From contig CAMBEE010000001.1 of assembly GCA_945865665.1 (NCBI GenBank), positions 197,874-261,873 on the forward strand: a stretch of 64,000 nucleotides of DNA, given 5' to 3'. The notes beneath the pieces are model-generated. The model was given only the letters and a program-made list of their open reading frames with translations, made no database searches and was not told where the DNA came from. The position numbers were made by a program, and so were the translations under genes. The DNA comes from an uncultured Clostridium sp. GTDB lineage: Bacteria; Bacillota; Clostridia; TANB77; CAG-508. How positions within the stretch are numbered: position 1 is the first letter of the stretch; the number at the start of each line of letters is the position of its first letter. Positions 1 through 8,879 of this stretch are shown in pieces.

Positions 1-806
1 GCATTAATACCAAATAATTTATATAATAATTCTTCATTATTTATTGAACATCTTGCTATATCTCCCATTGTATATAGATTATTCTTTTCAAGTTTTTTGC
101 TATATCCACTTCCTACTCTCCAAAAGTCTGTAAGAGGTCTATGATTCCAAAGAGTTCTTCTATATATTTCTTCATTTAATTCTGCAATTCTAACACCGTA
201 TTGATTTGGCTTTACATGTTTTGCAACTATATCCATAGCAATTTTTGCTAAATATGGATTTGTTCCTATTCCACCTGTCGCAGTTATTCCTGTTGTTTTA
301 TATACATCTTGAATCATAGTTGTAACCATTTCTTCCGGTGTCATTTTCATTGTTTTAAGATATCTTGTTATATCAATAAAAACTTCATCTATTGAATATG
401 GATAAATATCTTCAGGTGAAACATATTTAAGATAAATATTATATATTTGAGTGCTATATTTCATATAATATGCCATTCTTGGCTTTGCTACTATATAATC
501 TAATTCTAATCTTGGATTTTTTAATAGTTCAGGATTATTATATGATTTTCCAGTAAATTGATAAATATGTGCTTTACTTCTTCTTTCAAAATTTATTTCA
601 TTCACTTTTTGTATTACTTCAAATAATCTTGCTCTACCTGGAATTCCATAACTTTTTAAAGATGGACTTACTGCTAAACATACTGTTTTTTCTGTTCTAC
701 TTTTATCTGCTACTACAAGATTAGTTGTTAATGGGTCTAAATTTCTTTCTCTACACTCTACAGATGCATAGAAACTTTTTAAATCAATGCAACAATATAT
801 TGACAT
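1..806 (-). CDS. Y-family DNA polymerase (DinB/UmuC type), 3' end cut by window
   Basis: Translesion DNA polymerase of the ImpB/MucB/SamB family. The 268 visible residues start at an ATG preceded by an AAGAGGCG ribosome-binding site. The palm motifs are present: D8 followed by SFYASVE at residues 11-17, and YSIDEVFID near residues 137-145 with the catalytic D140/E141 pair. A helix-hairpin-helix type stretch (GTNPYLAKIAMD) begins near residue 181. The C-terminal little-finger domain runs off the left edge of the window. It is probably a stand-alone lesion-bypass or SOS-type polymerase; UmuC- versus DinB-type cannot be settled from this part. The divergent neighbour is a LytTR gene 246 bp away. 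Confidence 0.9.
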   Translation of the reverse strand, partial: MSIYCCIDLKSFYASVECRERNLDPLTTNLVVADKSRTEKTVCLAVSPSLKSYGIPGRARLFEVIQKVNEINFERRSKAHIYQFTGKSYNNPELLKNPRLELDYIVAKPRMAYYMKYSTQIYNIYLKYVSPEDIYPYSIDEVFIDITRYLKTMKMTPEEMVTTMIQDVYKTTGITATGGIGTNPYLAKIAMDIVAKHVKPNQYGVRIAELNEEIYRRTLWNHRPLTDFWRVGSGYSKKLEKNNLYTMGDIARCSINNEELLYKLFGIN

Positions 807-928
807 TTTAATCGCCTCTTTTATTACAAACTTATGTTTTATATAAGTATAACATATAAAATACAATTTGTAAACAATTGTTTGTAAATAGATATTAAAC
901 TATATTGTTAGAACAGCATTCATTTTTT

Positions 929-958
929 ACCATTTATTTTTCAAATTATAACATTTAT
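929..958 (+). promoter_or_regulatory. Putative LytTR-binding direct repeat
   Basis: Two near-identical 9-mers, ACCATTTAT at 929-937 and AACATTTAT at 950-958, are spaced with a 21-bp period, that is two helical turns on one DNA face. LytTR regulators characteristically bind such paired direct repeats. It lies about 95 bp upstream of a LytTR gene, and similar 20-21 bp periodic copies occur upstream of the second LytTR gene and of the ABC exporter genes. Inference from pattern only. Confidence 0.4.
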
Positions 959-1052
959 ATTTTTTTATTAATCACATACATTTAATAATTACTTTTTTAT
1001 TGAAAATATTTTTTTATAGCTATATACTTTTAGATAAGAAAGGGGGATAAAA

Positions 1053-1533
1053 ATGAATATCAAAATAAACACAAAATTTTCAGATAAATTAAATAAAGAT
1101 GAATATGAAATAACAATAATGGCATCAGAAATGACTCCAGAATTATCTGTAATTATAAATAATATCCAAAATTTAGCAAACAAAAAAATTTCAATAATAA
1201 CTGCTGAAAAAGATAACAAAATATATTTATTGGAAACTGAAAAAATTGAAAAATTTTATTCAAAAAATCAAAATGTTTATTGTATGTATCAAAATAAATC
1301 TTACAAAATAAAGAAAAAACTTTACGAATTAGAGGAATTATTAGATAATAAAATTTTTATTCGCATTTCAAACTCTTGCATTATTAATATAAAACAAATA
1401 GAATGCTTTGATACACGGAATTATTGGCAATATTATTGTAAGATTTAAAGATAATTCAATAGAAAATGTATCAAAAAGAAGATTAAGCGAGGTAACAAAA
1501 TTTTTAAAAGAAAGGTGGGATTGTTATGACTAA
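1053..1533 (+). CDS. LytTR-domain transcription regulator, read with a +1 shift at CGG
   Basis: Stand-alone LytTR DNA-binding protein, paralogous to the minus-strand LytTR gene at 2734-3192. The first frame gives 131 residues and ends in an unrelated tail. Skipping one C at the in-frame CGG (1416-1418, codon 122) restores the family C terminus (GNIIVRF, then SKRRL) and gives 159 residues ending at 1533. The stop overlaps the start of the next gene by 8 bp, the usual LytTR/membrane-protein coupling. RBS AAAGGGGG. Either a recoded gene or a one-base disrupted one; the identical pattern in eight other places favours recoding. Confidence 0.75.
1416..1418 (+). other. CGG +1 recoding site in LytTR gene
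   Basis: In-frame codon 122 is CGG, followed by A. Reading CGGA as one glycine restores alignment with the paralogue (FDMGQTGKIIV versus FDTGIIGNIIV). The preceding codon is ACA. Confidence 0.7.
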
Positions 1534-2071
1534 AAAAATAATTAAAGACATTATTCTAATAAGTTTAATAATCAATTCTCTGCTTTGCTTAATATATAAT
1601 ATATATAATAATATAAAAAATCAAGAAATTTTAGATGAAATAACTTCAAAAACCATAAACAACGAAGAAATGCAAACTTTAACTTTTGATGTACAAAAAG
1701 GATATGATAATTATAGTTTTATACAAAATCAATATTCTCTTGGTAAAAGAGCAATTTTAGTAGATAATTTGATGATTAGTATAATTTCACTAATAATAGG
1801 TATATTTGCAAGTTTAATTAGATCTATGGAAGATTCAAAATTAATTAAATATTTTTTAATTTTTATTTTGGGAAATATATGTTTTAATATTCCATTAACT
1901 ATGTTTTACAGCAAATTATACAATATAGCATTTATAAATGGATATTCTATAATACTAAAAAACACATTTGTTTTATATACATTAATATTTTTTATTTGTC
2001 TTTTTATAAAAATTCTAATAGCTCAATATCATATAAAGAAAATGAATAATATTTTAAAAAATAAAGAATAA
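1526..2071 (+). CDS. Four-helix membrane protein, DUF3021-like
   Basis: 181 residues with four predicted hydrophobic segments, near residues 7-27, 78-98, 108-128 and 146-168. Size, topology and position directly after a LytTR gene match the DUF3021-type membrane partners that modulate LytTR regulators; no sequence motif fixes the family. The gene overlaps the restored LytTR frame by 8 bp, so translation is probably coupled and depends on the upstream recoding. A bidirectional terminator follows. Confidence 0.6.
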   Translation: MTKKIIKDIILISLIINSLLCLIYNIYNNIKNQEILDEITSKTINNEEMQTLTFDVQKGYDNYSFIQNQYSLGKRAILVDNLMISIISLIIGIFASLIRSMEDSKLIKYFLIFILGNICFNIPLTMFYSKLYNIAFINGYSIILKNTFVLYTLIFFICLFIKILIAQYHIKKMNNILKNKE

Positions 2072-2194
2072 TCTATAAGTTTATAACGATATATAAAAAT
2101 CAAAATTAAAAAATAGTTATTTTATTATAAATATTTTAATAGAAAGAGGGAAAGTCACAGATGATCACCCATTAAAGTAAACAAAGAATATTAT

Positions 2195-2220
2195 AAAAAG
2201 GGACTTTACAATCCCTTTTT
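2195..2220. terminator. Bidirectional rho-independent terminator
   Basis: A perfect 9-bp inverted repeat (AAAAAGGGA / TCCCTTTTT) with an 8-base loop lies between the convergent genes ending at 2071 (+) and 2222 (-). It works on both strands because the stem carries A- and T-tracts. Confidence 0.8.
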
Positions 2221-2221
2221 A

Positions 2222-2464
2222 TTAATATAATTCATTTGCTTCTGCTTGATTTATTAAATTTTGGCTCAAACTATAATCAATTTGATTTTTTCTTTCATCA
2301 TCATTTTCTATACTTTTTATATGATTTATCAATTGTGAATGTCCATCTTCAATTTTGCCATTTTCATTAAATAAGTATGATGTTGATATTTTAAAAATTC
2401 CAAAGACAATTGCAATAACCACAATTATAGCAATAACAATTATTATATTTTTTTTATTGTTCAT
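2222..2464 (-). CDS. Small membrane-anchored protein, unknown
   Basis: 80 residues: one N-terminal membrane helix (about residues 6-24) then a short polar tail rich in charged residues. It overlaps the end of the preceding two-helix protein and forms the last gene of a LytTR operon. No family recognised. The tail has a SHOCT-like feel (short helical segment, DDERKNQIDYSLSQNLINQAEANELY region) but this is weak. Confidence 0.5.
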   Translation of the reverse strand: MNNKKNIIIVIAIIVVIAIVFGIFKISTSYLFNENGKIEDGHSQLINHIKSIENDDERKNQIDYSLSQNLINQAEANELY

Positions 2465-2732
2465 TTTTTCTCATCTCCTTTACTTTTTTTAATTGTTCAT
2501 TTAGTTTTTTTATTGTAGCTTTTTTCTTCATATACATAATTATAAAAACAATAATATATACTAGAGCAAAGAACAATAAATTATGTTTTATTGCTTCTAT
2601 AAATAAACTTAAAATATTTGCATTATATTCACATAATTTTAATACAATAACTTCCGTAAAAGTAAATATAACATTAAATATAAAATAGTATATTATAAAA
2701 AATACTATAACATTAAAAATTCTTTTTTTCAT
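2454..2732 (-). CDS. Two-helix membrane protein next to LytTR
   Basis: 92 residues with two hydrophobic segments (about residues 7-27 and 50-68) and a basic, lysine-rich C-terminal helix. It begins just after the LytTR stop, so the two are co-translated. By position it is the membrane partner of the LytTR regulator, analogous to but shorter than the DUF3021-type protein at 1526-2071. No exact family recognised. Confidence 0.55.
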   Translation of the reverse strand: MKKRIFNVIVFFIIYYFIFNVIFTFTEVIVLKLCEYNANILSLFIEAIKHNLLFFALVYIIVFIIMYMKKKATIKKLNEQLKKVKEMRKNEQ

Positions 2733-2733
2733 A

Positions 2734-3192
2734 TTATAAACTTTTATCCTCCAAAAAATTTAATACATCCTTTATTCTTCGTCTTGAAACTGTTTCTTCT
2801 GTATTATCATATAATCTAACTATTATCTTTCCAGTTTGTCCCATATCAAAACATTTTACATAGTCTACATTAACTACACACTTTTTAGAAATCCTAATAA
2901 AATTATCATCAATATTTTCAATTTCATATAGTTTGCTTTTTATTTTATATGTCTTATTATCAATAGTTTTACAATAATTGTTTTTTCCGTTACTATAAAA
3001 TAAAACTATATTTTTATAATCTATGTAAAATGACTTATAGTTTTCTGTAACTATTACTTTGTTTGTTTTATAATTAGCTATATAATCAAAAATCTTCTTG
3101 GTTTCATTATTTCTTGAATTTGATTCAATTATAATATTTATTTCATTACCTTTAATATTTGTATTTATTTGTTCTGAAATTTTTATTCCCAT
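2734..3192 (-). CDS. LytTR-domain transcription regulator
   Basis: 152-residue stand-alone LytTR protein with no receiver domain. The DNA-binding core runs from about residue 55 to 147, with the typical segments KNIVLFYSNGKN, KSKLYEIE, FIRISKKCVVN and SRRRIKDVL. It is intact, unlike its plus-strand paralogue, and supplies the frame reference for it. RBS GAAAGGAAAAG. The operon continues into two small membrane-protein genes. A 20-bp-period direct repeat upstream (3253-3283) suggests autoregulation. Confidence 0.88.
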   Translation of the reverse strand: MGIKISEQINTNIKGNEINIIIESNSRNNETKKIFDYIANYKTNKVIVTENYKSFYIDYKNIVLFYSNGKNNYCKTIDNKTYKIKSKLYEIENIDDNFIRISKKCVVNVDYVKCFDMGQTGKIIVRLYDNTEETVSRRRIKDVLNFLEDKSL

Positions 3193-3252
3193 CTTTTCCT
3201 TTCTCCATATTTGAATTATATATCTAAAAAATTTTTATATCAATACTTTATA

Positions 3253-3283
3253 GATAAACGGTTAAAATTTAAGATGACTGGAT
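3253..3283. promoter_or_regulatory. Putative LytTR-binding direct repeat
   Basis: GATAAACGGT at 3253-3262 and GATGACTGGA at 3273-3282 repeat with a 20-bp period upstream of the LytTR gene. On the minus strand the first reads ACCGTTTATC, close to the ACCATTTATC copies near 929 and 6362. Confidence 0.35.
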
Positions 3284-3284
3284 T

Positions 3285-3947
3285 TTATACTATCTTTCCA
3301 TCTTCTATTTTTATAATTCTATCAGCCAATTTGGCAATTTCTAAATTATGTGTAATCATAATAATTGTTTGCTTATAATCTTTATTTGCCTTTTTTAATA
3401 ATTGCATAATTTCATTACTTGATTTAGAATCCAAATTTCCTGTTGGCTCATCTGCTAAAATTATTATTGGATTTATTATTAATGCTCTACCTATTGCAAC
3501 CTTTTGTTGTTGTCCTCCTGATAATTCATTTGGCAAATGATCTTCTCTATTTTTTAAATTTAAAAATTCAATTATTTCATCTAGTTTGTTATCATCCACT
3601 TTTCTATTATCTAATTCTATTGGTAATGTTATATTTTCTTTAACATTCAATGTGGGAATTAAATTATAAAATTGATAAACTATTCCTATTTTTTGTCTTC
3701 GTAATATTGTAAGTTCTTTTTTATTCATTTTGTATATATCTTTATCATAAAAATATACATTTCCATTTGTTGCTCTTTCTAGTCCTGCAATAGAATGTAA
3801 TAATGTTGATTTTCCACTACCAGAAGGTCCAATTATTGCAATAAATTCACCTTCTTCTACATCAAAAGATATATTGTCTAATGCTCTAACTTCTGTATTC
3901 CCTTTTCCATAAATTTTGCTTAAATTTTCTACTTTCAAGATTTTCAT
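3285..3947 (-). CDS. ABC transporter ATPase (MacB/LolD type)
   Basis: 220-residue ATP-binding subunit of a MacB-like exporter. Walker A GPSGSGKST near residues 40-48, Q-loop YQFYNLIP, signature LSGGQQQ, Walker B IILADEPTGNLD and switch His in MITHN are all intact. The start is the ATG at 3947, not farther upstream: it has GGAGGAAACA before it and overlaps the permease stop in an ATGA. It works with the FtsX-type permease upstream, probably in export or resistance to a peptide or lipid substrate; the nearby LytTR genes suggest a bacteriocin- or stress-type system (inference). Confidence 0.93.
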   Translation of the reverse strand: MKILKVENLSKIYGKGNTEVRALDNISFDVEEGEFIAIIGPSGSGKSTLLHSIAGLERATNGNVYFYDKDIYKMNKKELTILRRQKIGIVYQFYNLIPTLNVKENITLPIELDNRKVDDNKLDEIIEFLNLKNREDHLPNELSGGQQQKVAIGRALIINPIIILADEPTGNLDSKSSNEIMQLLKKANKDYKQTIIMITHNLEIAKLADRIIKIEDGKIV

Positions 3948-6247
3948 TGTTTCCTCCCATAATTTATTTCTTTTTTTATAAACTTTGTAGCATATAAAAA
4001 TATTATTAAAGATATAATAAATAGTCCTAAAATAAATAAGCTTATATTGCCAAATGGTATTAATATTTTGTCTAAAATAATAATGTTTTTCATATAGTTT
4101 ATAATAAGATACAAAATAGGAATAGATAAAATACTTGTTATTATAAGTGATTTTATAAACATATATATACATTCATATATTACAATTTTATTTATATTTT
4201 CTTCTGTAGCTCCTACAATATCTAAAACTTTAAATTCCTGTTTTCTTTCACATAAACTGGCATTTATGATATTTATTGTACTTATTATTCCAATTATAAC
4301 TATTGCTACCACAATAATATTTAATATAAATTGAATTATTTTTATATATATAATCTTTTCTTGATTTTCCAATGAATAATACTCTGCATAAATTCCTATG
4401 TTTTGTTTTTTGACAACATTATCAATATAATTTGAAAAATTTATAATATTCTTACATTTTATTTTTACTGATATTTCATCAAAATCACTTACAATCCACT
4501 TTTCAATTTCATATCCGTCATTACTTTTATAATTAGAATTTATTTTTTCAATTTCATTATATTTTTTCATATTTGTAAAAATAATTGGTGAAAAATATTT
4601 TGTTTGTAATTCTCTAAATCCTGCTATATTTTCATCTACTATTACAAAATTACCGTCTAAATTTCCATTATCTATTTTTTTAAATCTATTTATTTCATTT
4701 TCGTTATCCTGGTATGTTGCAATAAGGCTTAAATTTAAATCACACTTTGTTTTTAATGCTTGATTATTTGTATAAATTAAATCTTGTCCTTCCAAAATTT
4801 CAGTTACATTATTATAAATTATATTGTCTCCATAATTTGCATTTAATTTTTCTATGTAATTTTTATATGTTTCATCATTTAATCCAATAAGAACCATATG
4901 CATACCTTTGTTGCCATCATCATATGTTACAGCATTATCTGTTAAAACTGCTTGGTTTGGCTCTACTAAAACTGTTATCCCTGTAAGTTTATATTCTATA
5001 TATTCAATTTTATCTCCTGTTTTATTTTCATAATCATTTAATATTTTTTTATAATTTATATTTTGTGTAGAATCTATTATTAATTTTGCATCCGAATCAT
5101 ATTTATTTACAATTTTTGCAGTTTCTTTTTCATATTGAATATATGTGCTTACTACTATATATGAAGTCATACATATTACAAGTAATATTGTTATGATTAC
5201 ATATTTACTTTTATTTCTTTTTATATTTTTTATAGCTATTTTTCCTTCAATTGCTAATATTCTTTCCATAATTGTATTATTTTTATGTTTTATTTGTTTA
5301 TTATTCCTAATATTTTGCATAACAGATGTTGTGCTTGCTTTTACAATTGGTATTATTGAAGATATGAAAATATTAAATATTATAATTCCTAAAGAAAGTA
5401 TTATATATTTTATATCAATTATTAATTTAAAATAATATCCTGTACTTTCTAATATATTATTTAACAATTTTAAAATTATATTTGCTTCCAAAATTGATAT
5501 TACTCCACCTACGCAAATTCCTATTATTCCCATTATACATCCTTCTAGTAATATCATTTTTAATATTTGTGCTTCTGTTCCACCTATGCTGTTTAAAACA
5601 GCGTATTCTTTTTTTCTCTCATTTATTGTTATTAAAAAGGCATTATATAAAATTATTATAAATAATACTGAAATTGCTATTAGCATAATCGTAATCATTA
5701 ATTCTATAACATATGAATAGTTTACTCTTGCAATACATTTAGGATTATAGTTTTCTGTTGCAATTTCAACATCAATAATTCCATATATAGTTAGCAATTT
5801 CTGATTAAATTCGCATTTATTTTTAGAACTTAAAAGTATATCATTTGATATATTTAATGTCTGTAATATATCATTTGAATATTTACAAACTTCTTTAACA
5901 TTTTTATATTTGATATATAAATTCATCTTTTCTTGATTAGTATTTATGTCATAATTCTTATCTACTCTTTTAAGATTTTTATTGCTATCCTCTTGAATAT
6001 ATATTTTTTCAATATATTCTTTATCTTTTATCTTATTAAAATCTTCACTATTTAGGTCTCTTAATATAATATGATAATCATTATATTCTTTTTCAGAAAG
6101 TTCTTTTATACCATTTTTCACACTACTAACTAACATTGTTGTAAGAAATATTAGTATTGAACACATCATTATTGATATAGTTGTAAAGGATGTTCTTTTT
6201 TTATTTTTTTTTATATTGTTTAATGTTAATTTAAGTTCTATTTTCAT
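3944..6247 (-). CDS. FtsX-family ABC transporter permease (MacB-like)
   Basis: 767 residues. N-terminal helix at about residues 20-40, a first extracytoplasmic domain, three helices of the first FtsX unit around residues 180-300, another helix near 350, a second large external domain, and three C-terminal helices (about 640-760). The start at 6247 is set by AAGGAGGAAAAA. The stop overlaps the ATPase start (ATGA), so subunits are made in balance. The duplicated FtsX layout is that of BceB/MacB-like exporters. Direct repeats at 6362-6391 lie in its upstream region. Confidence 0.9.
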   Translation of the reverse strand: MKIELKLTLNNIKKNKKRTSFTTISIMMCSILIFLTTMLVSSVKNGIKELSEKEYNDYHIILRDLNSEDFNKIKDKEYIEKIYIQEDSNKNLKRVDKNYDINTNQEKMNLYIKYKNVKEVCKYSNDILQTLNISNDILLSSKNKCEFNQKLLTIYGIIDVEIATENYNPKCIARVNYSYVIELMITIMLIAISVLFIIILYNAFLITINERKKEYAVLNSIGGTEAQILKMILLEGCIMGIIGICVGGVISILEANIILKLLNNILESTGYYFKLIIDIKYIILSLGIIIFNIFISSIIPIVKASTTSVMQNIRNNKQIKHKNNTIMERILAIEGKIAIKNIKRNKSKYVIITILLVICMTSYIVVSTYIQYEKETAKIVNKYDSDAKLIIDSTQNINYKKILNDYENKTGDKIEYIEYKLTGITVLVEPNQAVLTDNAVTYDDGNKGMHMVLIGLNDETYKNYIEKLNANYGDNIIYNNVTEILEGQDLIYTNNQALKTKCDLNLSLIATYQDNENEINRFKKIDNGNLDGNFVIVDENIAGFRELQTKYFSPIIFTNMKKYNEIEKINSNYKSNDGYEIEKWIVSDFDEISVKIKCKNIINFSNYIDNVVKKQNIGIYAEYYSLENQEKIIYIKIIQFILNIIVVAIVIIGIISTINIINASLCERKQEFKVLDIVGATEENINKIVIYECIYMFIKSLIITSILSIPILYLIINYMKNIIILDKILIPFGNISLFILGLFIISLIIFLYATKFIKKEINYGRKQ

Positions 6248-6361
6248 TTTTTCCTCCTTGTAAAATAGCATGTTTATCTTCTAAATAAATGTAGATGTTA
6301 TATATATATCATTTATAAATATAAAACATCAATAAATCTTTACGTTTTTTTGTTTGTAAAT

Positions 6362-6391
6362 CCATTTATCTTTACAAATTTACCATTTATC
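6362..6391. promoter_or_regulatory. Direct repeat, possible LytTR site of ABC operon
   Basis: CCATTTATC occurs at 6362-6370 and again at 6383-6391, a 21-bp period, about 115-145 bp upstream of the permease start. The same 9-mer appears upstream of the plus-strand LytTR gene. Its orientation relative to the gene is opposite to that case, which weakens the assignment. Confidence 0.35.
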
Positions 6392-6462
6392 CTTAACTTT
6401 TTATAAAGATTCATTCTAACTTTTAAACTAAATACTTAAATTGAAAATTAATCATTCAATAT

Positions 6463-6483
6463 AAAAAGAGCCTATTAGGGCTC
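6463..6483 (-). terminator. Terminator after anti-sigma gene
   Basis: On the minus strand GAGCCC-TAATA-GGCTC is followed by TTTTTA. It lies 25 bp beyond the anti-sigma stop. Confidence 0.7.
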
Positions 6484-6508
6484 AATGTCTACACTTATAT
6501 TTAATTTT

Positions 6509-7114
6509 TTATTTTATTAAAATCCCATTATCTTTGTTCCATATTTCCTTTAAGTTACCTTTTCTATCTTTTAAACATACTCTTTCCGTATCTTTATTTA
6601 TGTTAAAGGAAAACACTGTTCTACTAGGCTTAGAAAAATAAGTAAATTTTCCTACTGGTATAATATATATATCCTTTCCATTTGTTGTATCATATTCAAA
6701 ATTCAAATTAAACTTTGTGTCTATCACATTAAACTGTAATTCTATTGTATTTTCATCTATTTTTTCTTCCGTATTATAAGTAATATAAATTTTATTTATA
6801 TCAACATCAAAATTAAATTTTGATAATATTTCTTGTAAGAACAAAAATAACATTAAAATAATAATTATAAAAATACATATAGTTTTAATAATTGCTATTT
6901 TCTTTTCTTTTCTAAAACCTTTTAAGTAATCAATTTGTTCATCTTGATTAAATAACTCTGTATCGATTTCTTTATTCATCTCTTCTAGTATTTTTGAACA
7001 TTTGTTACAACTTTGCAAATGATTTTCCACCAGTTTGTTTGTTGTCTCACTCGTTATTTTATCTACATAACTTGGCAATAAATCTTTTATAACATCACAA
7101 TCCATTCCTTTCAT
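6509..7114 (-). CDS. Zinc-finger anti-sigma factor (membrane)
   Basis: 201 residues. An N-terminal zf-HC2 (ZAS) module shows D-x5-LLPSY, then H33 and the CNKC pair (HLQSCNKC), which bind zinc and the sigma factor. One membrane helix follows at about residues 76-95, and the rest is extracytoplasmic. The ATG overlaps the sigma-factor stop (ATGA) after an AAGGAGGAATT site lying inside the sigma gene. It holds the adjacent ECF sigma factor inactive at the membrane; the signal is unknown. Confidence 0.88.
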   Translation of the reverse strand: MKGMDCDVIKDLLPSYVDKITSETTNKLVENHLQSCNKCSKILEEMNKEIDTELFNQDEQIDYLKGFRKEKKIAIIKTICIFIIIILMLFLFLQEILSKFNFDVDINKIYITYNTEEKIDENTIELQFNVIDTKFNLNFEYDTTNGKDIYIIPVGKFTYFSKPSRTVFSFNINKDTERVCLKDRKGNLKEIWNKDNGILIK

Positions 7115-7593
7115 AGTAATTCCTCCTTTATTAATTTTTGTTTTCCTCGAAAAAATGTAACCTTTGCCCAATTTTCAGTTTTGTTTAATATTTTTCCAAT
7201 TTCTTTAAATGTTAAATCTCCCGTTAATCTTAGATACATTACTTCTCTAGTATTAACATCTAATTTTTGAAGAGCTTCAAATAATTTTAATTTGTTATCT
7301 TTGTTGATATATTCTTCTTCCAGTATTTTATTGTCGGCAAATTCTAATTCATCAATAGAAATCATTTTAATTTTGTTATTTTTATTTATTTTTTTATATA
7401 AAATTTTCTTTGCAATAGAAAATAACCATACTGAAATTTCACAATCTCCGCGAAATTTATTTATTTGATTAATTGCAACTATAAATGTCTCTTGCATAAT
7501 ATCTTCTGCTAAATTCATATCTTTTGTAATGCAAAATATGTATTTTTTTACTGCATTTGCATACTTATTATATATTTCTTCTACACTTTCCAT
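7111..7593 (-). CDS. ECF-type RNA polymerase sigma factor
   Basis: 160 residues with sigma region 2 (AEDIMQETF and a FRGDCEISVWLFSIAKK-type 2.3-2.4 segment) and region 4 (LTFKEIGKILNKTENWAKVTFFRGK helix-turn-helix). RBS GGAGAGTAAAA. It is translationally coupled to its membrane anti-sigma factor. Target promoters are not evident; the ABC exporter downstream is in the same direction but behind a terminator. Confidence 0.92.
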   Translation of the reverse strand: MESVEEIYNKYANAVKKYIFCITKDMNLAEDIMQETFIVAINQINKFRGDCEISVWLFSIAKKILYKKINKNNKIKMISIDELEFADNKILEEEYINKDNKLKLFEALQKLDVNTREVMYLRLTGDLTFKEIGKILNKTENWAKVTFFRGKQKLIKEELL

Positions 7594-7690
7594 TATTTTT
7601 ACTCTCCTACTAATATAGTGTCATTTTTTACTAAAATAGTTACAACTTTTTTAATTTTATTATAATTTTTTCAATATCTAAAAATATAAC

Positions 7691-7726
7691 TACAAACAGA
7701 CAATCTTTTATGATTGCCTGTTTGTA
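7691..7726. terminator. Hairpin between hydrolase and sigma genes
   Basis: A 15-base inverted repeat with one mismatch (arms 7691-7705 and 7712-7726, TACAAACAG.../...CTGTTTGTA) around a 6-base loop. It probably ends the hydrolase transcript, although the T-tract is poor on both strands. Confidence 0.5.
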
Positions 7727-7852
7727 ACCTAATCAAATATTATTTCTAAAATTGAAGATAAGGACGTTATATAACATCACTACAACTCCAATTTATTTTG
7801 TTAATTAATAACTTTGTTTGAATATTTCATTTTCTAGTTCTCTTTCTTCTTA

Positions 7853-8485
7853 TTATTTCATTAAAATTACACCTTTTGTTGTTGGATATAATAATTTTAT
7901 AAATTCAATTGCATCTTGTTCTGTTCCAACTACACTTCCATAATGAATAGGTACTGCAACTTTAGGCTTTATAATATTTATTAGTTGTACTGCCTCTTTA
8001 AAATCCATTGTATATGTTCCACCAACCGGAACAAATGCAACATCACATTTTACTTTTTTATTTTCTTCAGTAATATCTGTATCTCCTGCTATATAATATC
8101 TAATACCTTTTATTTCTATAATATAGCCTAGCCAATTATTTTCTTTTGGGTGAAAAGGCTTGTTTATATTATAAGCTGGAACTGCCTCAATTTTTATATC
8201 ATCAATTATCTCTGTGTCTCCTGGATCAAGCGTAAAAATATTTTCTTGATTTATTCCTTTTTCAAGTAATTTAGTTAATAAATTATCAGGAATGACAAAA
8301 ATAGAATTAGACTTTCTTACTTTATCTATATCATCTTCAGAATAATGGTCATAATGGTCATGTGTTATAAAAATAATATCAGCATCATTATAATTTTTTT
8401 CTATATTATATGGATCTATATAAATAATTTTTTCTTTACTTATTTTTATACAGCTATGATATAAAACTTCTATATCTTTTAACAT
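7853..8485 (-). CDS. Metallo-beta-lactamase-fold metal-dependent hydrolase
   Basis: 210 residues of the UlaG/UPF0173-like metallo-hydrolase type. The metal-binding HDHYDH motif is near residues 47-52, then GDTD near residue 130 and the C-terminal VPIHYGS near residue 180. The start at 8485 is chosen because GGAGGTATTTAAA precedes it; a start 15 bases upstream would place the RBS inside the gene. It probably hydrolyses a phosphoester or lactone; the substrate is unknown. It stands alone between terminators. Confidence 0.88.
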   Translation of the reverse strand: MLKDIEVLYHSCIKISKEKIIYIDPYNIEKNYNDADIIFITHDHYDHYSEDDIDKVRKSNSIFVIPDNLLTKLLEKGINQENIFTLDPGDTEIIDDIKIEAVPAYNINKPFHPKENNWLGYIIEIKGIRYYIAGDTDITEENKKVKCDVAFVPVGGTYTMDFKEAVQLINIIKPKVAVPIHYGSVVGTEQDAIEFIKLLYPTTKGVILMK

Positions 8486-8706
8486 TTTAAATACCTCCAT
8501 TTTTTAGATATTATAACACAAAAAATATATACTACCAAATAAATTTTTAAAATTTATCCCAACACATATTAATAAAATTAATCTTTTTTAAACTTTTTTA
8601 AATTTTATTTATCCATTTTAAAATCATTTCATATCTTTTTGCTACTTTTCAATCTTTTCAATACTTTTAAAGCTCTGCAATTTATAATCGCCATAAGGTG
8701 ATTAAT

Positions 8707-8838
8707 TTGAGAAAAATAAAAAATTACAAGAAAAAACAAGCTTCTAAAAAACAAATAAATAAACTTAAAATAATAAACAATTTTCAAGATGAAATAGCTA
8801 AAAATTTTTTTGATGCAAAATTTAAAAACAAGAACTAA
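8707..8838 (+). CDS. Small basic protein, unknown
   Basis: 43 residues from a TTG start, with AAGGTGATTAA in front. It is very lysine-rich (N-terminal half almost entirely K/N/Q), which suggests nucleic-acid binding. It is one of few plus-strand genes here and its stop lies inside the 5' arm of a strong terminator, as expected for a real short transcript. No homologue recognised. Confidence 0.45.
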   Translation: MRKIKNYKKKQASKKQINKLKIINNFQDEIAKNFFDAKFKNKN

Positions 8839-8875
8839 TTTTATTACATAATAATGAATTATAGTTCTTGTTTTT
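8824..8875. terminator. Bidirectional terminator with 14-bp stem
   Basis: AAAAACAAGAACTA (8824-8837) pairs perfectly with 8862-8875; the loop is 24 bases. It serves both the small plus-strand gene and the Spo0A-like gene that ends at 8880. Confidence 0.75.
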
Positions 8876-8879
8876 ATTT

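Noticed and set aside
3948..4172. Longer N terminus for the ABC ATPase
   Set aside because: The upstream extension lies inside the permease gene, lacks a ribosome site and does not resemble the family; the ATG at 3947 has a perfect RBS.
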